NCBI GenBank assembly: GCA_949752745.1
Contig: OX457031.1
Span: 47,201,257 to 47,265,256 of the forward strand
Origin: Protula sp. h YS-2021
Lineage: Eukaryota > Annelida > Polychaeta > Sabellida > Serpulidae
Direction: 5' to 3'
Length of the DNA stretch: 64,000 bases
Shown here: piece by piece, positions 45,901 to 57,900 of the stretch
How positions within the stretch are numbered: the stretch's first letter is position 1
Layout of the letters: each line of letters starts with the position of its first letter
Notes under the pieces: model-generated
The model's database searches: none
Seen by the model: only the letters and a program-made list of their open reading frames with translations
Told to the model about the DNA's origin: nothing
Translations under genes and position numbers: made by a program

Positions 45901-48900
45901 GGTCGACTGCCCCCCCCCCCCCCCCCCCACCCTGCAATTTGACAGGGTCGTCATCTGCCCTCCTCCTTTTTTAAGTGGAAAAAAATTCTTTAAAAAATTA
46001 GACAATTGTGATGTCCCCGTCTACTACGTCTCTGAAACAATTGGTCTTCATTGATCTGTTCACCACTATTGATCTTAGGAAAGACTGATCCTTAAACTTA
46101 TTGCAATTCTAATTGCAATTAATTTCCTATTGGTGAATTGCAATTTACCGAGGTGCAATGCATTCAATAAAATAAATAAAATTTTATTTATTGTGTCTTT
46201 GTAAGCCAAGAACCCAAGAAAAAATAGTATATGGAGGGAGGCAAGCGACTACCCCTCCACTTTGAAGGAGGGGGTGGGGGGGGGGGGCAGTCGACCGGGT
46301 TGCAAAAATGGGGGCAGTTGACGGGGGGGGGGCAGATGACCGGGATTCCCTAAAACCAGTTTACCTAGCGTACAGTTGTTCAGCTGTCACACGACTCGCC
46401 ACGGGGTAGGTCACTCCCGGCTTAGTTCAACCGGAGTCGTCAGAGCCCATATAATCAGGTCTGGGGTGATTATTGGGTGAATTGTCCAAGACCATTGGAT
46501 GAATTGGTCATGGATTGGTTTTGTGTGAATCTTACATCAACATACACATACAAACACGTGGGAAGAAAAACTCCGTTTAGCAGAGGTTCTGCGTAGTAAT
46601 GAAAATGCGCCAACTGCAGTGTTTTCCTTCTTTGCCGTTTTTACCCCAGCCGACTTTTGTCGGTGGGCTATTTGTATCACTTGTGGCTTATCTGTCGTCC
46701 GTGAAGTGTGTATATATAAAAAGTGTTTTCAAAACGTTGCTCCTACATTCTGGCCCTGTTGTTTTGAAAATTGGCACGAATGTTCCATGGGTAGTCCTCC
46801 ACCCAGCTGATACACGGTCAAATTCATGAAAAGCACGCTCTATATTGTTTTGATTAACTTACGAACGATTATCGAGGATACTACTTACATGAGTGCATTA
46901 TGTATGCCGACTAATTTTACACACCATTTCGGACTAAAGATGTATTTATGCATACATCTTGGATTTTCACCCAGTGGCTTACAATACAGAAACTACTGAT
47001 CATCATTAGATTTTAGTCATGGATTTACCATTAAAAAAGCACACTTGGGTTAATTTTCAGATTGCTCAACCATTGCTCGGCTTTGGTTTCCAAGCAACTG
47101 GCCGTCCATAATCAGTATCCTGTCCGGTTGGGGCTGTAGTGTCGACTGCGGCTTGTTGCATATATTTTTTTGCACCGTTTCGGACCTTTGGTACTTTTAC
47201 CTATTATTTGTTGATATTCCATTTTGGAGATGACGACATATACATCGATACACCCATATCGATATATCATTACATCGCCGACAGATTTACTTGTGGATGG
47301 CATGAAGCATGCAGGCCTGTACCTTAGGAAAAAAAAGCTAGGCGCGCGCGCGCCTAGCTTCAAAAAGTTAAGCGCGTGGGTCGTATTCTTCATAAGTGTT
47401 TTGAGTCACAATAAAACTTGAAAGAGGATCCCTTAACTAGACGCTATTCCTGTCATGGATTGAATTATGTAATATCTAATAGGCATACATAAGCATAATG
47501 ATGTGTAAATGCAGAAGAACCTGTGGCTGTTTCGCAGCTCTTGAAATTCACAAGAAACATTTTTTTGATGATTTTTTTTTTCAAAAAAATGTATCATAAT
47601 ATTATTATAATCATATTGAATGGGCCAAAAAGTTGGGCGCGCAGCGCGCGCATAAATTTTTTTTTCTTAGGCGCATGGCCAAAATCTTAGGCGCGTACGC
47701 GCCCTCGCGCCCTTTAAGGTACAGCCCTGAGCGTGTATGCTGTCAGTTCCATCTTGTATACAGAAATCGTCAGCATACAAAGGTCCGAAGTGTGCCAAAA
47801 TATGACACCAAATAGACTGCTTCAGACGTATCAAAATGCGATTTTGACTCGGTTTTCAGTGGTGCATGTATCGTTTCGTTCGATCATCTGGACTTAAAAT
47901 GTGTTTCACAGTCCAACCATGGGTAGTTCAGGTTTTATGCTACTCGAATATGCCCAACAGCCTTTAAAATTTTTAGTGCTCGTCATGACCCATAGCCGGA
48001 CTTATGCGAGTACTTCTGTTTTTGTCGACACTTCTCAGAACTTCAGTAGTTGTTTCTGTGCTCCAGAGAAAAATCGTAATATCGGAATGAGTGCAATAGC
48101 TCGGTAGCAAAATCGTGCCATGGTTAAGTGTCAAGTGCGATTCAGCACAAATCAGAATATCTCATACTTCAAACTCCTCAAAAGGTGACTGTTTTCGCCG
48201 AAATGACACTGAGGACCGAAGTGCCTTTCACAGACGTTGAAATGTCCCAAAATCTAGGTGTCGAAATGTCTCAAAGGCATTTCGAAGCCGTTTTGGCCAT
48301 CGCCGTTTTGGCCGTCGCCGTTTTGGTCTTCTCCATTATGGCCGTCGCCGTTTTGGCCGTCGCCGTTATGTCCGGATACCATCCACGCACATTCATCTTA
48401 AGTAAACGGTCATCTGCCCCCCCTGGTCAACTGCCCCCCAGAGTCAACTGCCCCCCTTTTTTGCAACCCGATCGACTGCCCCCCCCCCCCCCCCCCCCGC
48501 GATTTGACGGGGTCGTCATCTGCCCCCCTCCTTTTTTTTAGTGGAAAAAAATTCTTTAAAAAATCAGGCAATTGTGATGTCCCCGTCTACTTCGTCTCTG
48601 AAACAATTGATCTTCATTGATCTATTCACTATAATCAATGAATAATTTTATTTATTGTGTTTTTGTAAGCCAAGAAATCAATAACAAATAGTATATGGAG
48701 GGGGCAAGCGACCACCCCTCCACTTTGAAGGGGGGGGGGGGGGCAGTCGACCGGGTTGCAAAAAATGGGGGGCAGATGACAGGGGGGGGGCAGTTGACCG
48801 GGGGGGGGCAGATGACCGGGATTCTAAGTTGTCAATTAACACACTGCGTTGGCATAACTTACCAGTAAACAATGCAGCCACAGAAATCGTGCGTAGTCTA

Positions 48901-51900
48901 TGACTTTGAGTAGCCAAGCTAGCAGTTGCTGGGCTATAGTACCGTTGACACAGCTACTCTGAGTATCTGAGCGGGTGTTGCTAAGGGGTGGGGAGAGAGG
49001 CAGGAGGGTTTATAGTAACTGCTGAAAGGGGGCTCACTATTTACGGCACAGGGGAAAGAGGTCGGATAGGTACACGATAGGTCAAAAATATAGCAGACAA
49101 TATGTTAGCTAAACAAACAGGGAGCAACTCACGCCCGAGTTTGCTTCAAGTTTAGCACTGTTGAATAGTCTACGATAAAGCGGTATGCAATTACCGGAAA
49201 CAAGCCAATACCCCCCCGGTAATTACCCCCCCGGCCTACACCCCCCGGCCTATACCCCCCCGCGGTGATTACCCCCCCGGTGATTACCCCCCTGGTGAAT
49301 ACCCCCCTAGGTGATTACCCCCCTGGCCCTTACCCCCCCCCCCCCCATCCCAGTCAAGCCCCTTCTGGGTCTGTGCTCTCACCTTGCAATTACCTGGTTA
49401 AAAATACATAATTTGATGCAGTCAACCGATTTATGCGTTTAACCGGTATGCGATTCTGTCATTTTATCTGTCTATGCAGTTTCGACGGTGATATTTGTTA
49501 AATTAAACGAACAGAGCCTGTAGTGAGCGATTTTTTGTTGGGGTGGTGGTTGCAAAATGACAGAATTTCATGTGCATGTACAGCCAGGCGAGCAGGACAA
49601 CTCACCCCAAAACCAACTCACCCAAAATTTCTTGGACAACTCACCCAAAATACTTTGGACGACTCACCCAAAAACTTGGACAACTCACCCAAAAATTTTG
49701 GATGACTCATCCAATTTTTTGGACAACTCACCCAAAACTATTGCTAACGGTTTGTAAAGAAAACACATTAAAACCGATCTCTTTTTTGCAAACTACGTAA
49801 AAACTACAGTAATAACTCTAAAATAACGACATGGCATGGTATGGTTAAAAAAGCAGACGTTTCGCACAAAAACACATGAAAATTCTGTGAAAACTACTCG
49901 AAAATAAAACAAGAAGCACAAGTTTTGCACAAAATTCTAACACGAGAGGGCCGAGTCGGCACACTGTCTTGTCTGATACAGCACCAGTTAAAATGTTCAA
50001 AATGTTCAAATTGGCTCCGGGATCATTCTAACATTTAGCACTTGACGCAGTGTAAAATGTGTAGCGTTAATTGCAATTAAAGAGTATCGATGAGCGAGGC
50101 CACCCGAGCAACATATAAATTTATTGAGAAAACCCCCTCCCCGCCCCAACTCTGCTTTTAGCAACGTCTAAAGTTTATTGATGCAAGAGGACTGTATGTA
50201 ATATTTTCCAAGTCAGTAACACAAATATCAAAACAGCTTAAAAAATTGGGTGAATTGTTCAAGGCTTTTGGGTGAGTTGTCCAAGCTTTTTGGGTGAGTT
50301 GTCCAAAACTGGGCTAGTTGGTTTTTGGGTGAGTTGTCTGACACCCTACAGCCAGTAGGTTGTAACCGTGCCTGGCCAGTCTTGTTTTAAACCCCAAACT
50401 GCGATATGGTGTAATATAAATGATGACTTGGTGAGGTGAACCAAAAGCTGGTTAAAGTGTTATGGTGTTCAAATGATGACTTCTTGATTCACATGTTGTT
50501 TTTTCTGATTGTTTTAGAGCCAAACCGAGAAACGCACGGGCTGCCAGCCCCAGTCCCACTCCCGACAGACAGTCAGGCCGCGTAAGGCGATCACCGCCAG
50601 GCGACCGTTCACGTGACCGTCAACGCCGGAATTCGCGATCTCCACAGAGGTCGTCCTATCGTCAGTCTAGTCGCAGTCCTGTGGAAAACTCCGCTTCTCG
50701 CGCCCCGGCGAGGCGATCCAATATAAACTATGCCTCAAGTTTGTTATCTGAAGTGCGAAAAATGCAGAAGGCACGCGAAAAGGTGAAAGAGTCCGAAAAG
50801 AAAAAGAGAGAGATGAAGGAACAAGAAGAACGCGAACGAGAAAAAGAACTGGTTAAGAAAAATAAAACCAGCGAGGTAGTTGATCATAGAGATATTCCCT
50901 TACCACCACAAAGTGATTCAAATTCAAGTCGTTCTGTGATAAAAACTGAGGAGTCACGTGACGGCATCGATGGCTCAAGCAATTCGAAACCCGTAAGTGC
51001 TAACACTGTCGCGGACAGTAGAACGCGAAATCCACCAATTGGTGATTTCAAAGAAAACATAGTTGTCACCGTGAAAATGGACCGGGGTGAATATGAAAAT
51101 AGTGAAGAAAGAAAAGTATTAACTAAGTCAAAAACTGACCAGAAATGCCAAGATGTTGAAATTAAACCACGACTTCCAGATGAAAGACAAAGTAGAGAAA
51201 GTTCGAGGGAAAGGAGGACTGATTCAAGGGCGGAGTATTACGTTAAAGAGAACGTGGAATATAAACATCGTAAACATTCGCCACGAGAAACTGCGATACA
51301 GCAAAGATCCCGGTCACCTGAAATAGTGCGATCTCAACTAGCCAAGTTGCCCATGCCTCCGACACCGCCCGAACAGCGTTATGACACGAGGCCCAGTCGA
51401 GATGCAAGTCCGTATCGGTGAGTCTCTTGTCATGTTCCCAAAGACATAGAACATAGACACCCTTTTTTGGAGCCCCAGAAAATTGGCTTCTGTATAAAAA
51501 ATCAACTAATTTTGACGTGGTCTTGAGATTTGGTCCGTCACTGGCTGGCGATTTAGAGTTCAGAGCAGCCCACCTTCGTTTCCTCCATTTTGACCGGATT
51601 TCTCTTTTTGACGGTGTATTTACTCAGGACATATTTTAAAAAGTACAAAATATCATGCAATTGAGTTGTTACGAACTTATTTTATGTGTAACTTATATTT
51701 TATGTCGCTCTTTCTTTTGGAGTCGAGGGGGTTTGGGGGGGGGATGGCTTATTTTTTAATTGTGTGACGTACGTCTGTGTGAGACGTAATCACGGCAAAT
51801 GCCAGTAACAGTGGAACACAAGCTGCCTTTAGCGTACGGCAAACATATGTCAATATTTTTTAATCGAACAATTTAACAAATTTCTTCCTTATTTGCATGA

Positions 51901-54900
51901 ATTATGTGTGTGTGTGGCACAGATTTTACGACATGTATGTAAACTTGTAATGTGGCACAGGAAGCCGTAAAGCCAAGCTGAATATTCTAAAACGTTCTGA
52001 CACCACCCCTACATAGACTGAAGTTACTTACTCAGTATTCAATTCCTTCGACTTGATTTCTGTGACAAAAATTGACCGTCGAACTTTTTCAATTTCAAGC
52101 TCAAAAATTTATAACTTTGAGAATAGGTAAGACCAGGCTTTGGACAACCTAAAAACAGTATTATGCATCAACGTTCAATTTGATCAGCGGGCCATTTTTT
52201 CCCGATAGAAATCGGTCTTCATACATACGGTCTTCATACATTATTTGAAGTTTTGCTTCATTTTTTTCTAGAGCCGTAACAGATGTATTTTAAGTTTGAT
52301 TGGGATTCAGTGTAGGGTTTAGAAAAAAAACTGTATCCTTTGTTTAAAATAGTTCGAAATAGTTTATTAAAGATTGCCAAGGAAAATGCACACGTGTCTG
52401 AAAAACAATAAATTGGACCGAAATGGCTGAAACGTGAACGGGACAAAATTGACTTCCTGACTAAGTAAATTCTGCTGTTCCGTTTTAAGTGTTTACATTG
52501 CGATTTTTTTTTCAGTGATTTGTGTAAGTTTTGAACATTTTAAATAGGAATTGATAAGCCAGTACTTCAACATTATCCGATTTTTTAATTCAAGCTTGAC
52601 ATGTCTTTGGTTGTTGATTTAAAGAACCGCCCGACAGCATGGTGCCGGTGGCAATAACCAGTATAAGAAGCCTGGCATCCGTGATCTGCCTATGCCGCCG
52701 GGACACACACACGAACACGCTGACGATCGCTCACCCAGTCAGTCTCCCCCGTCGCCAGGTACGTTCACTCACTTTGTTTATTGAAAACGTGTTCTTTCTC
52801 GCCTTGCAGCCAGTGGTGGCATCAGCTGTCTTTTCAACTATTTAGCGCTTTGAATTTCATTGATATTTCTGTGTGCAGGAAATTTCGACATTGTGTCGGC
52901 ATTCACTTGTATGACAATAAACAAATTATGAATCTAATTTGGGAAAATTTAAAGTACACGACTTGCTGTGTTAAAATGTTTTTACAAGTGACACGTTTAC
53001 TGTCCTTTTGGTGACACTTTTTAATGTTAGGTTGATTTGCCTCGTTCCCACATCGTTTCGGGACGGAAAAACACTTGCATTTGTTCTTCAATGAGCATGT
53101 CTCTGCACCCACACAGGCGTGGTGTCGTCTGCCTCGGAGCGTAGCCGTGGGACGCGGGCCAGGAGCGACACCCCCGACGACAAGCAGAAAGTGACGCCGC
53201 CCCCGCCTGCCGCGTATCGGCAGCAGAAAGTCGCCCAAGTGAAACCAGAGCCCGCCAAAGCGAAGGAAAAGGAACAACCTCTCCGTGTCAAAAAGTAGGT
53301 TCTTTCCATTTTGAAAGCATTTGCAAAACGTCGCATTTGGGGAAATCTCTTCTATCAGAAGTAAATATAGCATTTGAAGTTGGAGGGGGGGGGGGGGGGT
53401 CAGTTGGAGGAGTGGTAAATACTCCACTAGAAATGTGGCAGTGTGATGGCCTGGCAGTCGCACGCTTGCTATTGAATGGTAGTTAAGATATCGTATACGA
53501 AATAACGTGAAGAAACTTCAGGCAACCGAAAACTACGTTATAGTGTCCACCTGTTTCAGTGCTCACGGTTCTTGTAAGTCAGGTTTGTTGAAGAGACTTG
53601 TATTTTAATTATTTGTCAAAGAAACATAATTTATTTTATAAATTGAAAGAGGGTTGTCTGGTTTTCTTTGCAGGCGTTTGGCCTCACTGAAGAAAATGAA
53701 CGAGCGAGCAAATTGCGACTGGGGAGAGAGATTTGTGGACATGTTTGAGATCGTGGGCGATAAAATTGGCGAAGGTACCTACGGCGAGGTTTACAAAGCC
53801 AGAGATAAAATTACGGGTAAGGGTATAAAGAGCTCTGTTCCCCCGTATCAGTCACTTTCCAGAGGCCCAAGAACAAATATTTTGCCTCGCACTCTGTTTA
53901 TCCATTCTGTCGAGAGAAAAACGATCAATTGATTTTTACAAGATTCAACATGTTAAGTTTGTGGTTTTGTATATTTTAAAATTCCTATTTTTTGGAAAAT
54001 AGATGATTTTTGTTTTGCAGGGCATGTAGAGTTAAGGAATGAGCCATAAAGAATATGTACAAAGCCCTCCGTCACTTTGTTAACCCCGCCCCTACCCCTG
54101 CCCCCCCCCCCCCCTGTAATGCCTGTGGCGTCATCCAGTGGCGATAACATTAGCGCAGACACGATGTCACCCCGCCCCTCCCCCCCCCCCACCATTTGCA
54201 GCTTTGCTTAATTCTGCACGTAGAAATAAATTGTATTCAATTAGGTGAGATGGTGGCATTGAAAAAAGTGCGTCTGGAAAACGAAAAGGAGGGTTTCCCG
54301 ATCACGGCAGTGCGTGAAATTAAGATTTTGCGTCAACTAAACCATCAGAACATTGTGAATTTGATGGAAATCGTCACGGATAAACAAGACGCCGTCGACT
54401 TCAAGAAAGACAAAGGTTTGTAGACACTTTTGTGAGTTCGGAGTGTACTCGTTGCGAAAAAAAGTCATTTACTATGACAAGTGTTAATTTCCGTGCTCAC
54501 AGAAGATAACTGCGTGGTTAACACTCGGGTAACGTTTCAGATTATACCCGATTTTGGCTTGATTTCGCTGCCAGGTGTGCAGTGATCTAGGCAGTTAGAG
54601 TTGTTATTACGACAGCTACTCAGTGTCCCCGAGGCTGTGCAGCTTTGCACTGATTTGCCCCTTTGATTTGCCCCCCCCCCCCCCCCCAACCCTTTTCCCG
54701 GTAGTTCAGATACATCAGATCTTTGCTTTGTACTCCGCGCATATCGAAGGCATTTCGCTTTCTAGATAGAGAGCAGATTTTCTTCAGGCGCTCTGTTCTT
54801 TTCTTACAAACCATGCAGTGACACTAACGTGTCTTTGTTTAGGTGCATTTTACTTGGTGTTCGAGTACATGGATCACGACCTGATGGGGCTGCTCGAGTC

Positions 54901-57900
54901 GGGCTTGGTGCACTTTGACGACTCGTGCATCGCGTCGTTCATGAAGCAGCTGCTGGATGGGCTCAACTACTGCCACAAGAGGAACTTTCTGCACCGCGAC
55001 ATCAAGTGCTCCAACATCCTGCTCAACAACAGGTCAGTGCGCGCGAGCATTCCCTGCTGGTGTCACCATGTCTCACAGCTGTCGCAACTGTTGCCGTTGG
55101 ACATTAAACCCCCTCCCCCTCCCCTCCCCCGCCGCCCACCGGGCGCCGTTCCGGGGGTGGAGAGTGTGAACCAGCCTCAGGCTCGAATAATGTACCATTC
55201 GAAAGCTTTGGAGAACGAACACGTCGTATTATCTTTTATTTGGCTAGACGGCACTGAGGCATCGTTACATTATAAGATTCTTTGAATGTTGGGTGGTTTC
55301 CTAAATTCTTATGGAATAACTCGGTCGTAAAATTTCTGTCTCTGTCGGGAATCTTTCAGATCTCTTAATATCTTCACTGTTGTTCACAAAACATCTAGTC
55401 GTTGGCCCGCCCTCCGCTGGTTTCCGCTTAAGCGATTGGCTTTCAGAAAACACCTGCTAAGCTCATCTCAGCGAATCCAAGAAGAGCTGAACATGTATCC
55501 CGATTGTAAAGGACGAAAGCATGATCGTTCTTTACGTTGCTAGAAATATCTTGAATGTCCTTTAGTTCATTGACTGAAAACGTAAGGACTGAATGGTAAG
55601 TTGAATTTCATGGTTTGTATTTCATTTTGTCGTGTTTTTAGTATCTAGGAAAGTACATAGAAGGGCCACAAAACAACACAGGTATTGTTTTTATGTTGAA
55701 TGCAAAAAGTAACATTTTTAATAAATGTGTCGTAGAATGCTTAATGAGCTTGTAAGTGTCACATGGACTTGATAGTTCTGCTGATTGATGCTGCATTAGC
55801 TTTGGGTTCCGTCATGGATTTTACGTTACACGTGCATGCATGTTTCTCCACACGGCTGCTGCACAGGGGGCAGATCAAGCTCGCTGACTTCGGGCTTGCG
55901 CGCCTGTACGAGGCGGAGGACAAGGAGAGGCCGTACACGAACAAGGTGATCACGCTGTGGTACAGGCCGCCCGAGCTCCTGCTGGGCGAGGAGCGCTACG
56001 GTCCCGCCGTCGATGTGTGGAGTTGTGGGTAAGTTGGGACAGGGAAGTTGTCAGTTTCGAGGCTGTGAGAACTGACCTTGCTTGAAAGCTAAGTAATATT
56101 CTGTGTCGCATTAAGTTGTGGTTACATTTGGATCTGTCAGATCGCCGTTAAAATACACCCCGAAGGCAATGCATGGCTGTTTTCGGCATGCAGCGTTTGT
56201 GGGTTCGTAGCCAAAAAAAAAATAATAATAAATAAATAAATAAAAAAAAAAAACTATGAGAAACTACCCTTAATTCGTGATGCGATCCCCGATCTGTCCA
56301 TTAAAAACGAGAGGCAATAACGGTAGAGACAGAGCAGAAGTAATTATAAGAATAGGGTTTGATGCATTTTTCGCTGCTTATGAGGACCGTTTGGCGACCA
56401 CTAGGTGCATTTTGGGCGAGTTCTTCACGAAGAAGCCCATCTTCAAGGCAGACACGGAGCTGCTGCAGCTCGAGTTGATCAGTCGTATCTGCGGCACGCC
56501 CACGCCTGCCATGTGGCCTGACGTCATACGCCTACCGCTCTTCCACACGTTCAAGCCGAAGAAACAGTACCGCAGGCGTCTGCGCGAGGAATTTTCTTTG
56601 TAAGTGGGATTACCCCCCCCCCCCCCCCGTCCTCGCCGAGCAAAAAATAAATGAATAAAGCTTTGATTAATGTTGGGCGTAATAAAATGTTATAAATAAT
56701 ATTATCAGCTTTAATGAATCGTAGGTTCAAACGGAAATGTACATCAGAACTGCTTCGGTGAAAGTGTGATCTTCCAAGTTGTCAAGCGATTTTTTACAAG
56801 CTATTTGTCACGTTCAGTCTCCCAGGGCAAGCGTTAGAACTTCTTGACAAGATGCTTGAGCTGGACCCTGAGAAGCGCTGCTCGGCTGAGGAAGCCCTGT
56901 CCAGTCCCTGGCTCAACGGTGCCAATGTTGTACAGCCTGAGTAAGTGCACACATTTTGAGCTACTGTCACGGGGTAACCTTTGAATTCTTTCGATTTTGA
57001 GCGCTTCAGCCCTCTTGTTTGTGTTCTGTAACGGATAAATAAAAATGAGAAATATGAACAGTAAAGAAAAAAATGTATTTCACGCTTGAGGTAGGATACT
57101 ATTATCTAAACTATACAGATTACCGTAAACTGTTTTAAATTCGACAGATATTGTGTCATAATGTTAGCGTTTACTGACGTAACTTGTGCTGCTCTACAGT
57201 TTACCGAAGGATCAGGATTGCCACGAGCTCTGGAGTAAGATTCGTAAGCGCAAAATGCGCGAACATCAGAAATTGTTAGAGAACCAAGGACCACACGGCT
57301 CCATAGATCGCAAGTATCGTTTAACGGAGGAGGGAGCGGCGAAGCACAAGGAAGGAGATAGCGCAGGTAGTTATTTACATAAATATAATGTACAAGAACT
57401 TCCTTATCAACAGCAACAGCAGCCACCGTGCGTCACAAAGCAGGAACAGTATGTTGCTCAGCCGGCGCCTGGCAACCACGAGTTGGCACAACCATCGGAA
57501 GCCAATCAGAGAACAGCTCCGGGAATTCCTCAAGGACAGAATCAGCAAGGAGGAAGTAGAGCGATGCCGTCTCAGAATGTTAATCAGGGTGGTGGTAATG
57601 TGCGTAATGTTGAAGAAGTTAATAGTGCAAGTGTCACTAATAGTAGAGAGCAAAGTGGGGGTTCTGCGTCCCAGGTGGTGGGAAGTTTTGCTAAGCAAGT
57701 ACTCTCAATTCCCGGTCTAGATTTCGATTATGGGGATTCTCCGGATGTTGTGGCGCCCTCTGAGCAAAATCAGCCAGAAGAGCACCTTAAAGAGCATGCT
57801 GCGCACACGTCTGTTGATGTTGATCGGGCTAGTGGAGATCATAAAATACAGCCTGCTACAAATATCGCATCGAAGGATCCGTCATACAATCAAGGTTTGG

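Noticed and set aside
48128..48541. 137-aa proline-rich ORF
   Set aside because: Runs through the 15-bp tandem and the C-run arm of foldback B copy 2; no splice or family support.
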